A stretch of DNA of 64,000 bases from Circinella minor (taxonomy: Eukaryota > Mucoromycota > Mucoromycetes > Mucorales > Lichtheimiaceae). This document shows, piece by piece, positions 26,301-38,947 of this stretch; position 1 is the first letter of the stretch; the number at the start of each line of letters is the position of its first letter. The notes beneath the pieces were generated by a model. The model worked only from the letters and a program-made list of their open reading frames with translations. It was not told the origin of the DNA and did no database searches. A program made the position numbers and the translations under genes. The stretch lies in the NCBI GenBank assembly GCA_016758965.1, contig JAEPRB010000074.1, positions 99,971-163,970 on the forward strand, given 5' to 3'.

Positions 26301-27897
26301 AGTCCATCACCCAGTCAATCTTTGAACAACAGCTCACCAACACGAGAATCGCCCGATGGTCTCCAATCTGTCAGAGCAGCTTTAGCAGCTTCTGTTGACT
26401 CCTTTGCTGAATCGACTAAGTCATCACCATCGAATTATTCATTAACACGAGGGTCATCATCAACACTTGCAACTGATCGCGGCTCACCAAACTCAATAGA
26501 GCAACAAGTAAAACCTCAAGGAGCAGAGGCTACCGCTACTCCTTCTGTTACTGCCCCACCTCCACGTAAAGGAAGTATGCCTGAAAGTTCTGTTAGAAAT
26601 GAACCCAATGGTTCAGCACTAAATAACCAACAGCAGCAACCTATAGCATCCCTTCCTCGAACATCATCCAAACGACAAGTGCCACCACCCCCTTTACGTA
26701 CAACCTCTATACGTCAACAACAGCAACAATTTGGACAACTTGGCATGTCAAATTCATCCAATGCCCAGTATCCTTACAATCGATCTACACCTACTCCTGG
26801 TCAATCTTCTAGTGCATCTACGTCTCAACAAAGTCAACAACTACCTTCCAGGCTTGATTCACATAAAATGCCGTCAAATAGTCTGGAGGATTTAGGGTCA
26901 TCTCCTCCAGAAAGTGTAAGTTGTTGGACACTTTATATACTCATTTCCACAAAAGTACCTATAATGTAGATTCTAACAACAACAATCATGATATTTGTAT
27001 ATATAGCCTGGAGCATATGCAAATGCTACACGACAAATCTTGTACAGTCACGGAGAGTGTGCAGTATTTCACTGGAAAGGTGAAACTTGGTTTTCTGCGC
27101 AAGAAACATGCGCAGTACATGTCCGTACTACGAACGCCAATCGTTCTTGTCTCTCTATCCAATTATTACAAAGCCGTCAACTCTATCTAAACGCTTGGAT
27201 TGTACCCACTACATCAATTGAACAACTAGGCAATTCTGACGTCAATATATCGGTTTTTATGGGAGAGAAAAGAGAAAATTATTTAATTCATTTTGATCGA
27301 CGATCGGATGCTGTCGAATTAACAAGTGTTCTTCAGCGTGTTCATTTTGAATCCCAACAAATTTTTGGCCCTTCACCTACAGGCAATGGTGGTGGCCCAG
27401 GGCCTGGTGGGGATTTAGCACGAGGACCTTCACAACGTTCTATGGCTACATCTCACACTGCTGCTCCTTCATTACATTCATCACCCTCTGTATTACATTC
27501 GGTCAGTTTGTTTGATGCACCTATGCCAACAGATGCTCGATCATATTTGGAAGAAGTACCTCAAACGTTATCACCACTAATGCAATGCAAAATAAAGTTG
27601 TTTTCTCAACAAGAGCATTCTAATTGGAATAATATGGGAAGTGCTGTGATACGCATAGCACAACAGTTGCCAAGTAAAAAGACTCACGTGTGCATCGAGA
27701 ACGGTAAACACCGACTCGTTAGTTCTATAGTTATTAGTAGTAATGTTCGACAGACCAACCCAAAACGTTTAACATTCCTTCTTAATAATGAAAACGATAA
27801 AACAAGCATGGTGTATATGGTTCAAATGAAGGATGAGAAGACAACTGCCAAACTTTTCGAATATCTCAAGACCAGGAACGAAAAGAATGGATGGTGA
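23307..27897 (+). CDS. Rho guanine-nucleotide exchange factor (DH domain, multi-PH)
   Basis: Eight exons (23307-23450, 23606-23713, 23803-23868, 24062-24169, 24285-24377, 24586-24900, 25029-26915, 27007-27897), all joined in phase 0, give 1,203 residues. A DH domain occupies about 28-205: DLIHTEKSYLDTLRII opens it, APLKRLYYYKALYHRLL lies near its last helices. A PH-like domain follows (about 279-395, ending EVRNTWLGV). A disordered, serine/proline/glutamine-rich linker of about 500 residues carries PPLPPLP-type SH3-ligand motifs. Two more PH/RanBD-like domains lie at about 908-1020 and 1100-1200. The DH domain should activate a Rho or Cdc42 GTPase at the cell cortex; which one is unknown. All seven introns end in TAG. 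Confidence 0.85.
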
Positions 27898-28252
27898 TTT
27901 TTATATATTTTTGTATACATGTAGTATACACTTCTTTACATGCACTTTTACATACATACACTTAAAAAAGACACTATCCTTTTATATACATATACATATA
28001 TAGTTTTTGCACATTTATCTTATCTCTTTTCTTCTCTTTCTTCAATATAATAATTTACTAGCATGTTTTTCTACTACAAGACACTATTCCCCATAACTTT
28101 TGCTTCCATTATTCATTTCATTTTTAACTACACAATTCACGCTTATCGCATACACCCCAAACTGTAATTTAGAAATAAAAAGACTTCCCTGCGATCAACA
28201 TCATTATATAAAATAAAAGAAAAATAAGAAAAAAAAGTTGTATTTAATAAAT
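27898..28252. terminator. Convergent 3' ends of RhoGEF and J-protein genes
   Basis: The 355-bp gap between two stop codons on opposite strands is AT-rich and contains AATAAA-like hexamers in both directions. The two transcripts probably overlap or end back to back here. No open frame is present. Confidence 0.5.
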
Positions 28253-29342
28253 CTAATTTTGTTGTGGTTTAGCGACTGCTCTACGTCGACCTCCTACTTT
28301 AGATCCTGTCACCACTGTTGGTTTCCCACGTTTTCCTTTCTTTTTCGACTTTTTGTCATCTTCTTGTTGTACTCCTTCTTGATCGCTTGTTTCAGGACTA
28401 TCATCAATATGTTTAGGTTCTGGGGTTTGTTTACCAGTTAGTTTGTAGAACAAAGGCATAAACCATTTGATGAAATAAACATTATTGGCTACTGTAGGTT
28501 TTGTAATCCATTTAGTATTTAAATGAACAGGTTCCTGGTCATTGGATGTGTGAATAATAATATATTCATCCGATTTAACTTCGCATCGTAATACACGACC
28601 ACCCACTTCCACATAGCTGCGTCCCAAAGTAGGTGCTCCTTGGGATTTGGGTACATTTTGAGTCAATGCGGCACGAGCATCTTGTACAAATCCAATAATC
28701 TTCTTTTTTTCTTGATAATAATTGATACATCCAGCAATATATTGCATTCCTCCTGATACCAACATCAAGAATACAATGACGGTTCCTAAACCAGGTCGGA
28801 ATCTTGCATAATAGTAGCCTGTACCCCGCCAGCGTGGCACACCATTCTTATAGAAATGGTCATAGCGCTCACGTTTGGCTGAATCCCGAAGAATAGCGAC
28901 AATTTTCCCAAGTCGTGCAAACTTTTCTCTTGCTTGAACATCTTTTTTGTTCTTATCAGGACTAAAAATTAATAATAATTATACATATTTAGTTGAACAG
29001 GAAAGAGAAAAGACTATTAATTAAATACTTTTTTTAAAATGTAAGTAACTTACTGAAGTTTGAGTGAAAGTTTTCGATAAGCTCTGTTGATATCTGATGC
29101 TGTAGAAGAAGGCTACATGTATATTAGAAAAAAATCAGAAATGTTGCCTCTTTTTCTCCCCTTTGACTATGATAAAAACAACTTACAGAAACATTAAGCC
29201 AGCTATAAAAGTTAATGTCTTTTCCTTCTGATTTCTCCAATTCATCAACCAAATCGAAAATTTCAAAATCGGCTATGTATAACGAAAAAAAAGAAAACAA
29301 GTAAGTTATCAAGATCGTTTTTTAAGGAGGCCCATCGCGTAA

Positions 29343-29374
<32 letters not shown>

Positions 29375-29516
29375 CAATCTACTCGTTGTCATTTCCATCT
29401 CGCACCTCCTACACATAGAAATCTTTACCTTGTTCCCATGCTCGTACTGATGGTGCAGAAATGGTCAATAATGCCAGCAAAACGCTGAGCATTATGCACA
29501 ACGAGCTCCACCTCAT
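28253..29516 (-). CDS. ER membrane J-domain co-chaperone (Erj5/DNAJC1-like)
   Basis: Four exons (29516-29429, 29272-29187, 29112-29054, 28961-28253) give 313 residues. A hydrophobic signal sequence spans about 1-26 and ends in RAWEQ. The J domain follows (about 50-117), with NFYSWLNVS, AYRKLSLKL and the Hsp70-activating HPD at 78-80; the H codon is split by intron 3. A transmembrane segment lies at about 137-160 (TVIVFLMLVSGG), after which a long tail ends in acidic and then lysine-rich sequence. This topology places the J domain in the ER lumen, where it would stimulate Kar2/BiP, and the basic tail in the cytosol. The topology and the Erj5-like name are inference from domain order. Intron 1 contains a 28-base A run. 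Confidence 0.87.
29347..29374. repeat. Poly(A) run of 28 inside J-protein intron 1
   Basis: An uninterrupted run of A on the plus strand (T in the transcript) within the intron 29273-29428. On the transcript strand it works as an extended pyrimidine tract about 75 bases before the 3' splice site. Confidence 0.9.
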
Positions 29517-30285
29517 GGTTCTTGAAAAAAGAAAAAGAAGCAAAAAGGAACTGATCAGGAAACGAAAGAAAAAAAAAACGTGGTTTTGAGATGTGCGGAG
29601 TTCCTATTGGTGGGTAATTAAAGATAACCTGTCAATGCTGCCTAAATACTAATTACAATAACTTGAAAACATATCATCGGTCTTTTTTTCCCTGAATACC
29701 TTTTTATCAAAATATAACCACAACACAAAAACACTTTTATATAGTTATAATCCCCATTAAGAGTTTTAAACACTAAGAGTTCCAGAAAAAAACATGGAAA
29801 AATTCTAGAAAAAATAAAAACTAGACATGTGGTGGAAAGGATGTAAATGATTTTATTTGTAAAGAGCTGTTCAGTCCCAGCTAATGATCAAGGTAAACAC
29901 ATTAAAAGAACAAGACTATAACAACAATTCTCATTCTCTTTTATATATAAACTGATAATCGATGATGGATTGAACCCACATGTGTATTAATATATATATA
30001 TGAATGAAGTCACCTAATGAGTCACCCTGAACTATGTAGATACACCGAAGCAATTGTTTATCGACCAGGTAAATACAAACGCGTGAAATCATTTACTATT
30101 ACAATATTCAATTAATTTTTTGAAGTAGAAAGGCTTTAGACCCCCTTTAATATATTGATCGATCAACACGCAGATTTTCCCTCCTGCCTCTAATAATATA
30201 CAATAGTATTCAATTTCTAATCAAAAATAAAATAGTAGTAATAAATATAATTATGTGTATATTTTATTTATTCCGTCCATTATCT
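29517..30285. other. Spacer between J-protein and actin-related genes
   Basis: It holds the promoter of the minus-strand J-protein gene and the 3' flank of the minus-strand actin-related gene. It is AT-rich with a short (AT)n run near 29990. No open frame of note is seen. Confidence 0.6.
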
Positions 30286-31773
30286 CTACAAGAATGTATG
30301 TACCACGGAAGGTCCACTTTCATTATAGTCCACCTTGCTAACATAATTCTTTGCATCAATAAAAACGAGCTATATCAAATAATAGTTTAGAGTTAGTCAC
30401 ACAATCTCATTTGAAGATAAGGAATAACCCAATAAATTGACTTACCTTTGCGACAATCTCACCACCAAGCCAAGTACACAAGTTCCGATATTTTCTATCC
30501 TTCAATACTGTAAAATAATCTGGTATCCGTAAAAATCCTACTTGTCTTGGTTGAGCATCGCCAATATTTTCTGAAACTGGTAACTCATCGGCCACTTCTG
30601 ATCTTATCCTTGGTTGTAATCCGGAAACGAGTGATCCACCTCCACACAATGCCACGCTTTCCCAAAGTTTAGGTCTGATCTCTGGAGGTTCACAATGTGA
30701 TGCTGCAATTCGCATCCCTTCGATTATATTCAATCCATTATTTCCAATGATTCTCAAGTCAAATAATGGATCAAATACTTTATGACGATATGCTCCAATT
30801 GAAAACTGAAAAAAAAACAGATAATAACGAAATAAGAGATGAGGGATATGAATAACAAACATAAGTATATTTTATTTATTTTACACATAACAGAATCTGA
30901 AAAAAAAAACTTACCTTGTGGCCTTTGTATTCTATTTCAATAGCTTCAGGGATATCTTTGGCTTTGTCTTCATCTTCTTTTTCTGTTGTAACTACATCAT
31001 CTTCGATTGCTTCTTCGGTAGCAGCTGCTGCTGCATTTTCAATAACACTGGCGGCAGCCGCTTTTTCTTTTGAAATGGCATCATGACCAACATATACGTT
31101 GCAAACACCTGGCTGTACCTTGACAAATCGAGCAAACTCTTTATCCAATGTAATACCTTCTTTATCCTCGAATTGTTTTACTAGTGCTGCATCATTTTTC
31201 ATTAATTTTAACAAGTATTCGTCAAAATGTACACCACCCACAGGAACTGTTATTGTTGCTTGAGATTGAAGAAGACTATCAATCACAACGTTGATCTCTA
31301 TATATTATATGTACATTAGAGAATTATCCTCAATAGTAAAGCAAACCATATTTTTTTGTTTCTATATCAATATTTACGTGTTGATTCTTCACCAATATCT
31401 ACGGCAATACCTGATACAGCACCACAGCCATACAATGCTAATAAGGGTTGTGGTGCTATATATATACCAGGTACATTGAATCGTTCAAAAAACATTTGTG
31501 CTATACGTTCATGCTCAAACTTTGACCATTGTGTAGGTACAGCAAGTAATACAGGATGTTCGTTTCGCGATTTCTTGATGCCTAATTCCTTAAAGAGAAT
31601 ATGATGCCTAATTTATATCATTTATATGTTAGTTTAGATCTATTGTGATTGTTGACAAGAAAAGCTCTTCACCGATTTTAAGTCTTATTCCTACCAGCAT
31701 GCTTCTAAATCTTCCCAAGAGACAATGGTGTCGCTTTTTAATGGATAGTTAAAATCTGACATGTTAACTGCCT

Positions 31774-31804
<31 letters not shown>

Positions 31805-31995
31805 TTTTACGATGAACGAAAACGCGTTAGGATCAATTTCTTATTTTATTTAATCCATGACAATTAATGTATTTATTTGGGAAAACGTACGACAACAGGT
31901 GTTTTATTTGTGTCATGGGTACCCATGCCAGCGCGAGTTACTTGAGATCCTACATCAATCACAACAAAGTTATCTTCACGAAGTGCTAGTGACAT
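30286..31995 (-). CDS. Actin-related protein (Arp9-like, tentative)
   Basis: Six exons (31995-31891, 31771-31695, 31607-31378, 31297-30915, 30805-30446, 30369-30286) give 412 residues, close to actin length. Actin-fold signatures appear in order: first phosphate loop VIDVGSQVTRAG, the YP-containing hinge (NYPLKSDTIVSWEDLE), second phosphate loop VDIGEESTQINVVID, adenosine motif CGGGSLVSGL, and the C-terminal WLGGEIVAK and NESGPSVVH. An alanine-rich, acidic insert (from EKAAAASVIE to about EYKGHK) interrupts the region before VFDPLFD. The RIPDYF motif and C-terminus suggest the Arp9 branch, which works in SWI/SNF and RSC remodelling complexes; Arp10/Arp11 is less likely. The start chosen is the ATG directly before the first phosphate loop. 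A short upstream exon at about 32250-32285 is possible but not needed. Confidence 0.82.
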
Positions 31996-33753
31996 GTTGT
32001 ATGTACAAGAAAGCGAAAAAGGTCCCGCACAACTTTGAGCCACTTCAGTTATGTGCTGCTGAAAATGCTGGTAAAATTTCGGCGCTTATAGAATCCGGCT
32101 AATGAATAGTTTTATGGGTATTTATTTTCGAGTCAGAATATTCTACTCTAAATAAGATTCAATCAAAATACTATATACAATAAAGAGAATAAAAATAGTA
32201 ACAAGTTGATTAATAAAATATTATCAGTGCATAAAGTAATTATAGCACTATACCTTCTCCTCCTAGTTTCAAATCACAATTATCCATATGTATCTTAACT
32301 TGAAGTAAACAAATTGGAAGGAAACATGACAGCATCATGGTTACATTTTGATATACCACTTAACTAGTAGAGCCACAATGACAACTTATTCTATACTTCT
32401 CTTCTGTTTGGCCATCTGGTGATATATATATTTCATTAAGTTTTTATTGTGATTTCATGGTGTTTTGTATACTTTATTAAAGTTCTCTCTCCCTTATCAC
32501 GTCAGATAACTTTATAATTACGTTTACTTTATGCAATTCAAAACTTTACTTTCTTTCCTTAAAAATATATATTATCGATTGCTCAACATCTTTTATGTAT
32601 CAAGGAATTTGTTGACAGTTACCGATATTTATAAATTGAAAATACAATTAACAATAGGAGTCTAATATCTAATAGAAACCGAGCGATACAAAGTGACATA
32701 CAGTAGGTACGTAACTTGATAAAAATAAAAGTACATATTTTGCTTTTATGAACAAGTCTTACAAACTACACCGTTCCAGTAAATTTATGAAAGAGAAGAT
32801 AGTTTCTTATTTTTTAGAGAGATACGTATACCTAACTAATTCGTAATAATCTGAGCCTTGTCATAATTATATTAAATCATTTCTTCGCATAATGCTAGAG
32901 ACCCTTATCAGCATTAGTATTTTTCAAATATCGTTATTACCACTAACCCATTTTTTAAAAAAAATTATAATATTTACACCTGAGTTGTAGTTCATTTTCG
33001 CTTTTTCGGAAATGAGATCCTTATATGTAAACCTGACATTAATTTGTTTACTCACTTTTTCCCTGAAACGTAATATAAAAGTATACCACCTACTACATGC
33101 ACGAATATTATAACCCTCGTTTTCATTTAAGTAACAATAGAGCAATACACTACTTCTCGGATCAATAGAAGATCCAGTTAGATGAAAATTTATTACAGTA
33201 AAATTCGAATTTAGTGTCCAGTGTCTTGGATGTCTTTTTTTTTTAAAAAAAAAAAAAGAAAAGAACAACTTTGGAGCATCAATTGATACAGTCATATGTA
33301 CTATTTAGCGAACCATCGACAATTTTGCAAACAAGAAGCTGGTTGCTCTTTTTCTTGGTGATGTATTGATAAACTGTTTATATGTACGTACGACACGTGA
33401 TGCGCTGAAAAAAAAAGAAACCGATGCTAGAATAGCTTGCCTTTACGTAATACGATGCATCAGCAAATATTATGCATATTTGTTTTTCCACGGAGTAACT
33501 GTTTTTAGCCCTAATTCAATAGCTTGCTTGAAGTTCCATTAGTGATCCTATAGTATGGAACAGGGAGTATTTTTAGCATCCATTTTTTAAACAAAGGTTT
33601 TATTATATTAGAACGCAGTATTGTGCATTTTAAAAAAATACATAAATAGCTTCTCTTTTAAAATCTTTTACTTTTCCCCCTTTTGTTTGTGAAATTAAAA
33701 ATTCACGTTTATCATCACCATCATTTTTATTAGCATTGTTATTGCTGTTTATT
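31996..33753. other. Divergent intergenic region (Arp / sulfotransferase-like)
   Basis: About 1.76 kb between two divergent starts. The 123-codon minus-strand frame at 32924-33295 has no recognisable domain and contains homopolymer runs. I see no RNA gene. The last 100 bases before 33754 are T-rich. Confidence 0.55.
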
Positions 33754-34639
33754 ATGGCTCCTTTACAAATTATCGGGGCCTCCTTTGGACGTACAGGAAC
33801 AGATAGTCTAAGAACTGCGCTAGAGACCCTTGGGTATCATATACAAACAATGTCTAAGAATAAAAGTGTGTCTATCTATATGTATTAACTATTAGTCTTA
33901 TAATAATATATGTTTAATAGATTCCGCACCCATCACATGCGTGTTATGTTCTCTCCTACAGAAAACAAAAAAGCAGAATTGTTCACGAAAGCTTATGAAA
34001 ATCCTAACGAAGATGTTGATTGGGATGCAATGTACAAAAACTATGATGCTGCTGTTGATTGGTATATATTACCTTTAAAGTTTATAAACAATCACAAAAA
34101 GAAACCGAACAAAATACCCGTCGTTCTTTAACCTGTTATTTTATAGGCCTACCGTAGGATTTCTTGATCGTCTTATACTACATTATCCAAATGCAAAAAT
34201 CATTTTAACACTCCGTGACACAGAAAAGTGGTACGCATCAATCAAAGATACTGTTGCTAAAGTCATAGAGAATCCAAAGCCTATTCCTGGTAACACGGAT
34301 GAAGAAACTCTAGCGAGAGAACGGGTTCGTGAAATGTCACGGACAATTATATTTGATGGAATGTTCAAGGAGTCAAAAGAAAATATGTTGTTGATGGATG
34401 ATAAAGAAGACTTAATTAAAGCAAAATATGAAGCACATATAGAATGGGTAAAGCAAAATGTACCAAGCGATCGTTTGTTTATCATGGAACTAGGAGAAGG
34501 ATGGGATCGATTGTGTAAATTTTTGGATATGCCTGTACCCCAGGATATAACATATCCACATACCAATACAAAGCAGATGTTTATCGATCGTGTCCTGAGT
34601 GACAACAAAAAAGAAGAAAACTCAATTGAGTATCATTAA
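33754..34639 (+). CDS. Sulfotransferase-family P-loop protein
   Basis: Three exons (33754-33833, 33921-34061, 34147-34639) give 237 residues. The N-terminal PAPS/P-loop motif reads IIGASFGRTGTDSL. It is followed by LGFRTHHMRVMF, VDWDAMYKNYDAAVDWP, then YPNAKIILTLRDTEKWY, the order found in the fungal/animal Sulfotransfer_4 family. Intron 1 uses the donor GTATCA, chosen because it alone gives the conserved LGxxTHHM junction. Members are predicted to use PAPS, but most are uncharacterised and the acceptor is unknown. There is no signal peptide, so a cytosolic protein is likely. Confidence 0.82.
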
Positions 34640-37600
34640 TAATCTTGAAGGTCTCATCAAATAAATGAAATAAAAAAAAATCAGTTGAAATGAACAATAC
34701 TTTTAATATAATATTTTTTCTCCACTTGAACTATATTATTCTAATGTACGTATTAATAAATAAAAACGAATAAATTACGTAAGCAAGTAATAGATAGTTT
34801 ACTTTTCATCTTTTTATCTACACGGTTTTTTTCTAGAAAGTGTATTTTTTTCTTAATATTAAATAATCTTTATTTTACACTGATACGTACACATTTAATC
34901 CTTTATCTATAAATTTTTATTTGATACATTATATGAAACTAATAATGTTGAAGTAGAAGTCGTAATCGTGGCATTATAGTTATTTTAATTCTCTTTTTTC
35001 ACTGGTGTCAAAAATATTACAAATTTTATACTTATTGCTACTTGCGGTTATTTTGGCCGTTTTTACAGTGATGAAAACACTATTTATTATTACTTTTTGA
35101 TTGTTAATTATCGGCCTGTTCAGGGCCTATCAAATAACTACGTATGAAATCACATTTTCCAACGGATTCAATTCAAGTCTATTTTTTTCGGCATGGCAAC
35201 AGCAACGGTAAAGATAAAAATAATAGACGTAGACTGAAGATATTCTGCTAATGACATTCTCGGAATTCTCGCGGCTGATATTTTATAATTATATATGGAA
35301 TGGATGGTGTATAAACTGTATTATAGTGACTCATACTTTTTCAAAGAGAAATAATACAAAACAAAACTTTAAATATCTAGTTACCATCATAACAAAGGAT
35401 CATTATGTTATTGTGGCCCGATCCCAATTTTATTATTTGTAAAAGTTAATAACAATTTAGCGATAATAACTGCAAGTATACCTTATAACGACTGTAATCT
35501 AGCAGTGCATATTCATCTGTACAGTAATGCTAGTAGTCATAGTAATAGGTAAAGTTGTTATGTTGAGAATTATAAATGTATATTATTTTGATTCCATTAA
35601 ATGTGTAACAAGACTTGATTAATGCAAAATGCTATGTAAATACAGATTACATGAGTCAGACACATTTTACCGAGCGATCGTTTGCTTACAGTGGAATTAG
35701 TACGTAGAAGGATGGAATAGGTCTCATGTATCTTTGAATAGCTAGGTCTGTACCACATAATGCACCGTTCTCCACCACACATCAATATAAAAAGCCATGA
35801 AATCATTTTATTTAAAAATAATGTAATAGGGCATCTATTTGATGAACGTTACTCTTGTCAACAAAAAAGTATTACTCGACTGATGGAAAAAGTAACTTGA
35901 GTAAAATTCAGTAGGAATTGCAGTAGAACGGTTGATTAATAAAGCACATAATATTAACGGGCTAATAAACATATATAATTTCTGGTGTTGAGCTATCAAG
36001 CAGTACATTAGATTTATCAATAACGTAATCCTGCTAAAACGCATAGGTGAAAAAATCTTATCCTTACTAATTTAAAAAAGTGTCTCTTGCAATTTTTTTC
36101 TCTCCATTGTATGTGTTGTGCACCATCACCTTTTTTTTTGTGTACGTAGTACCTGTAATGGTAAGTTAAAAACAACAATATAACTTGTGTATCATGGGTT
36201 GCGGTCATGTTGTAATGTTGTGTGAGCAACTAACATAGCAAAAAAACCCATTTACGTAAATTTAGAAATAAATTCCAAATACTCGGTGTACTGGGATGTG
36301 AAAGTAACAATCCATACAATGTTTCTATTTTCACATGCAATATGTTAACATCTACCCAAAGGATTTTTGCAGCATGACGGAACGACTATCTTATTGTTTA
36401 AAAGAAATACAGCTCTATTGCTAGCTTAGCATAAATTTTGTCGGGCATGTAAACTTTGTTTTCCAAATAGATCCAACTCTAACCATAAAGGTTACAAAAG
36501 CAAAAAAAAAATATTGTAAAAATTTCCCACGTACTTCAATGTTTGGCAAAAGGGGGTCCATATACTACTTTGTTATCTTCTACGGTTGCCCAGTTGATTT
36601 ATTCATTATACAATCATGATATAATGTTTTCTGTTTCTTACACATTCACATGTACATAATTTTTGAAATTGCAAAACGGCAACTGATTATTTTTTGGTCT
36701 TTGGATTGATATAGTTTTCTAACTGTTGTGGGTCCCAGATGCAAAATAATATTCGCTGTTGATACGTATCAAACTAAAATCATTGTTAATGCTCCTCCTT
36801 CTTTTCTCTAACCTTGATGACTGAATTCCCATCACATAAATCACATAACGAAAAAGATAAACATTACACAAAAATCCGAGAAACGAAGAAAATCCGTTAT
36901 TCTCTTTTTGTACAACATTAGGTATTATTATTGTCATAATATTATATAAGGTATTACCAAAAAAAGCACCACTGTAATAAAGTAATATAGCAACTAATAA
37001 ATTTTATAAGTTCGGCAATTGTATATTATATATTATTCCCCGCCTTTTTATTATTATTATTAATTAATAATATATTAATGAAAAAAAGATATGAATTTTT
37101 TTTGCGGTAATAGTAATATTGTTCTCATTTACATGCTTATATTTTATATATTAAAGTATAATATACTGTTTTTCTTCTCTTATCGTAGATTACAGCTCAA
37201 CCAAGATTCATATTTGTAGGTTTTAAAAAGATATAGTTCCATTACCAAAAAAAGTAACTGATGATGGTCAACAAGTCTTTCTTTCTTTTTGTCATATGTA
37301 TAGTATCGCATTATATTCACACCATGTGAAATCGACAACGTGAGTAATCCAGAACCTTCTATTAATTATCTTTTATTTAAGTATATACTATTATATCACG
37401 TACGCGGTACTTGTTTTTACAAGTTCTATTCCCATTTATTTATTTTTGTGCTGGAGTCATTGGATATGATTTTCATTTGTCGGGAGAAGAGGAATAAAGT
37501 GGGTTGTTGTTCTTGGATTCATCGTGGGGAAAGTGGGAGAAAATGAAAAATTTTGGGAAGTTAAAAAAATATAAAACGGGTAACATGGTAACTAAAGTTA

Positions 37601-38947
37601 ATTACATAAGTAATTCTGCATCCATGCCAACAATAATGAAAGGAAAAGAACAAGTTTTTTAAGTTTAAATACTTTTTATCGAATTATAATAAATGAGAGA
37701 CCAAAAAAAAAAAAATTCTTAAATCACGTTCCTCTCTTTCAGCACTTGATACACGTTGAGCAGATCATCTTGCTGGGATTGGGTGTTTTTTTTTTTTTTT
37801 TTTTGCCTATAAAAATAACTAAACGGGATCTTAATTTTGCTACTAACCTTAAAAAATTCAAATAGTGTATTGTTGAGAAAGAAAAAGAGAAAGGAGGTAA
37901 ATGGCTTATTTGAGGACCTCGAACGGCCACCATGGTCAATGTTTATCTGTGTAACAAGATTCAATTAAAGTGTAGCACAAATATATTAACAAACTAATTT
38001 CATTTGCTATATAAACTATGGCATGAGTTGGTCATCAAGAAATACATAAATTGTACTTGAACCATGATTTTAAAGTGAAGATCGGCAACTCGCAATACAT
38101 ATAACTGAAACAAAAAAAAATAATTAAACAGAAACAAAACCAGTATGTTAGCGGAGATACAAGACAGTTTTTGCGTGAGCAAATAAATGACTTATGAACA
38201 AAAGGAATCATCAGGAACAGAAGGAGAGAAAGAGGGTAGACTTTATTTCTATTTTTTGGTACCTTCAGCCATTCATTATAAACAAATTCGGTGATTTAAA
38301 GATGAAGAGAAAAAAAAACCGGGTTGTACACAAAGAATAGAAGACAATAAAGCGATGAGGCGATGTAACATGTACACAGAAAAAAAAATGATTCAAATAA
38401 AAGAATAAGATATAACGAGTATGGAAAACAAGACAAGAGTGGTGCGACAAATAGGTTAGAAGCAAACGACTCCGATCAATGTTGTGGATTGAAAAAAAAA
38501 ATATTATTGATTGAAAGTTATGTCCTCTTCTTTCTTTTTCACTTTTCTCTTTTGCCACTCCTTTTTAATAAACTTCCCTTCTTCTTCCCTTTCTTCGAAA
38601 AGGACACGGACAAAAAGGCATTTCCCTCTAAAAGAATAATAAATTTCTTTTGCCTCTCATCCTAACCCCTTCTTTTTTGACTTCTCCTCTTTTTTTTTAT
38701 TTTCTACTGTATATATCACAGACTGACAAAATATAAGAGTTTATATACGAAAAATAACTCTTCTTTAGAGCATTCTTCTCTATTTTTACGCGAGTGCAAA
38801 AGCATATTTTTTTTTTATTTGGGAACTTTATTCAATTTTCATATTCACATTCCTTTCTTTCTCTTTCCCTCTCCCTCTCCTTTTCCTTTTTTTTTTTTTT
38901 TGCACTTTTATATCAATTATTAATATCAATAACTTTTTTAACATAAA
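34640..38947. other. Gene-poor 4.3-kb stretch
   Basis: There is no supportable gene: all frames are under 100 codons and are AT- or homopolymer-driven. The last 150 bases (about 38800-38900) form a strongly pyrimidine-rich CT tract, probably the core promoter and leader of the Boi-like gene. An uncalled intron-rich or non-coding transcript cannot be excluded. Confidence 0.55.

Noticed and set aside
36719..36937. 72-codon minus-strand frame in the 34.6-38.9 kb gap
   Set aside because: No domain, no exon partners; background composition.
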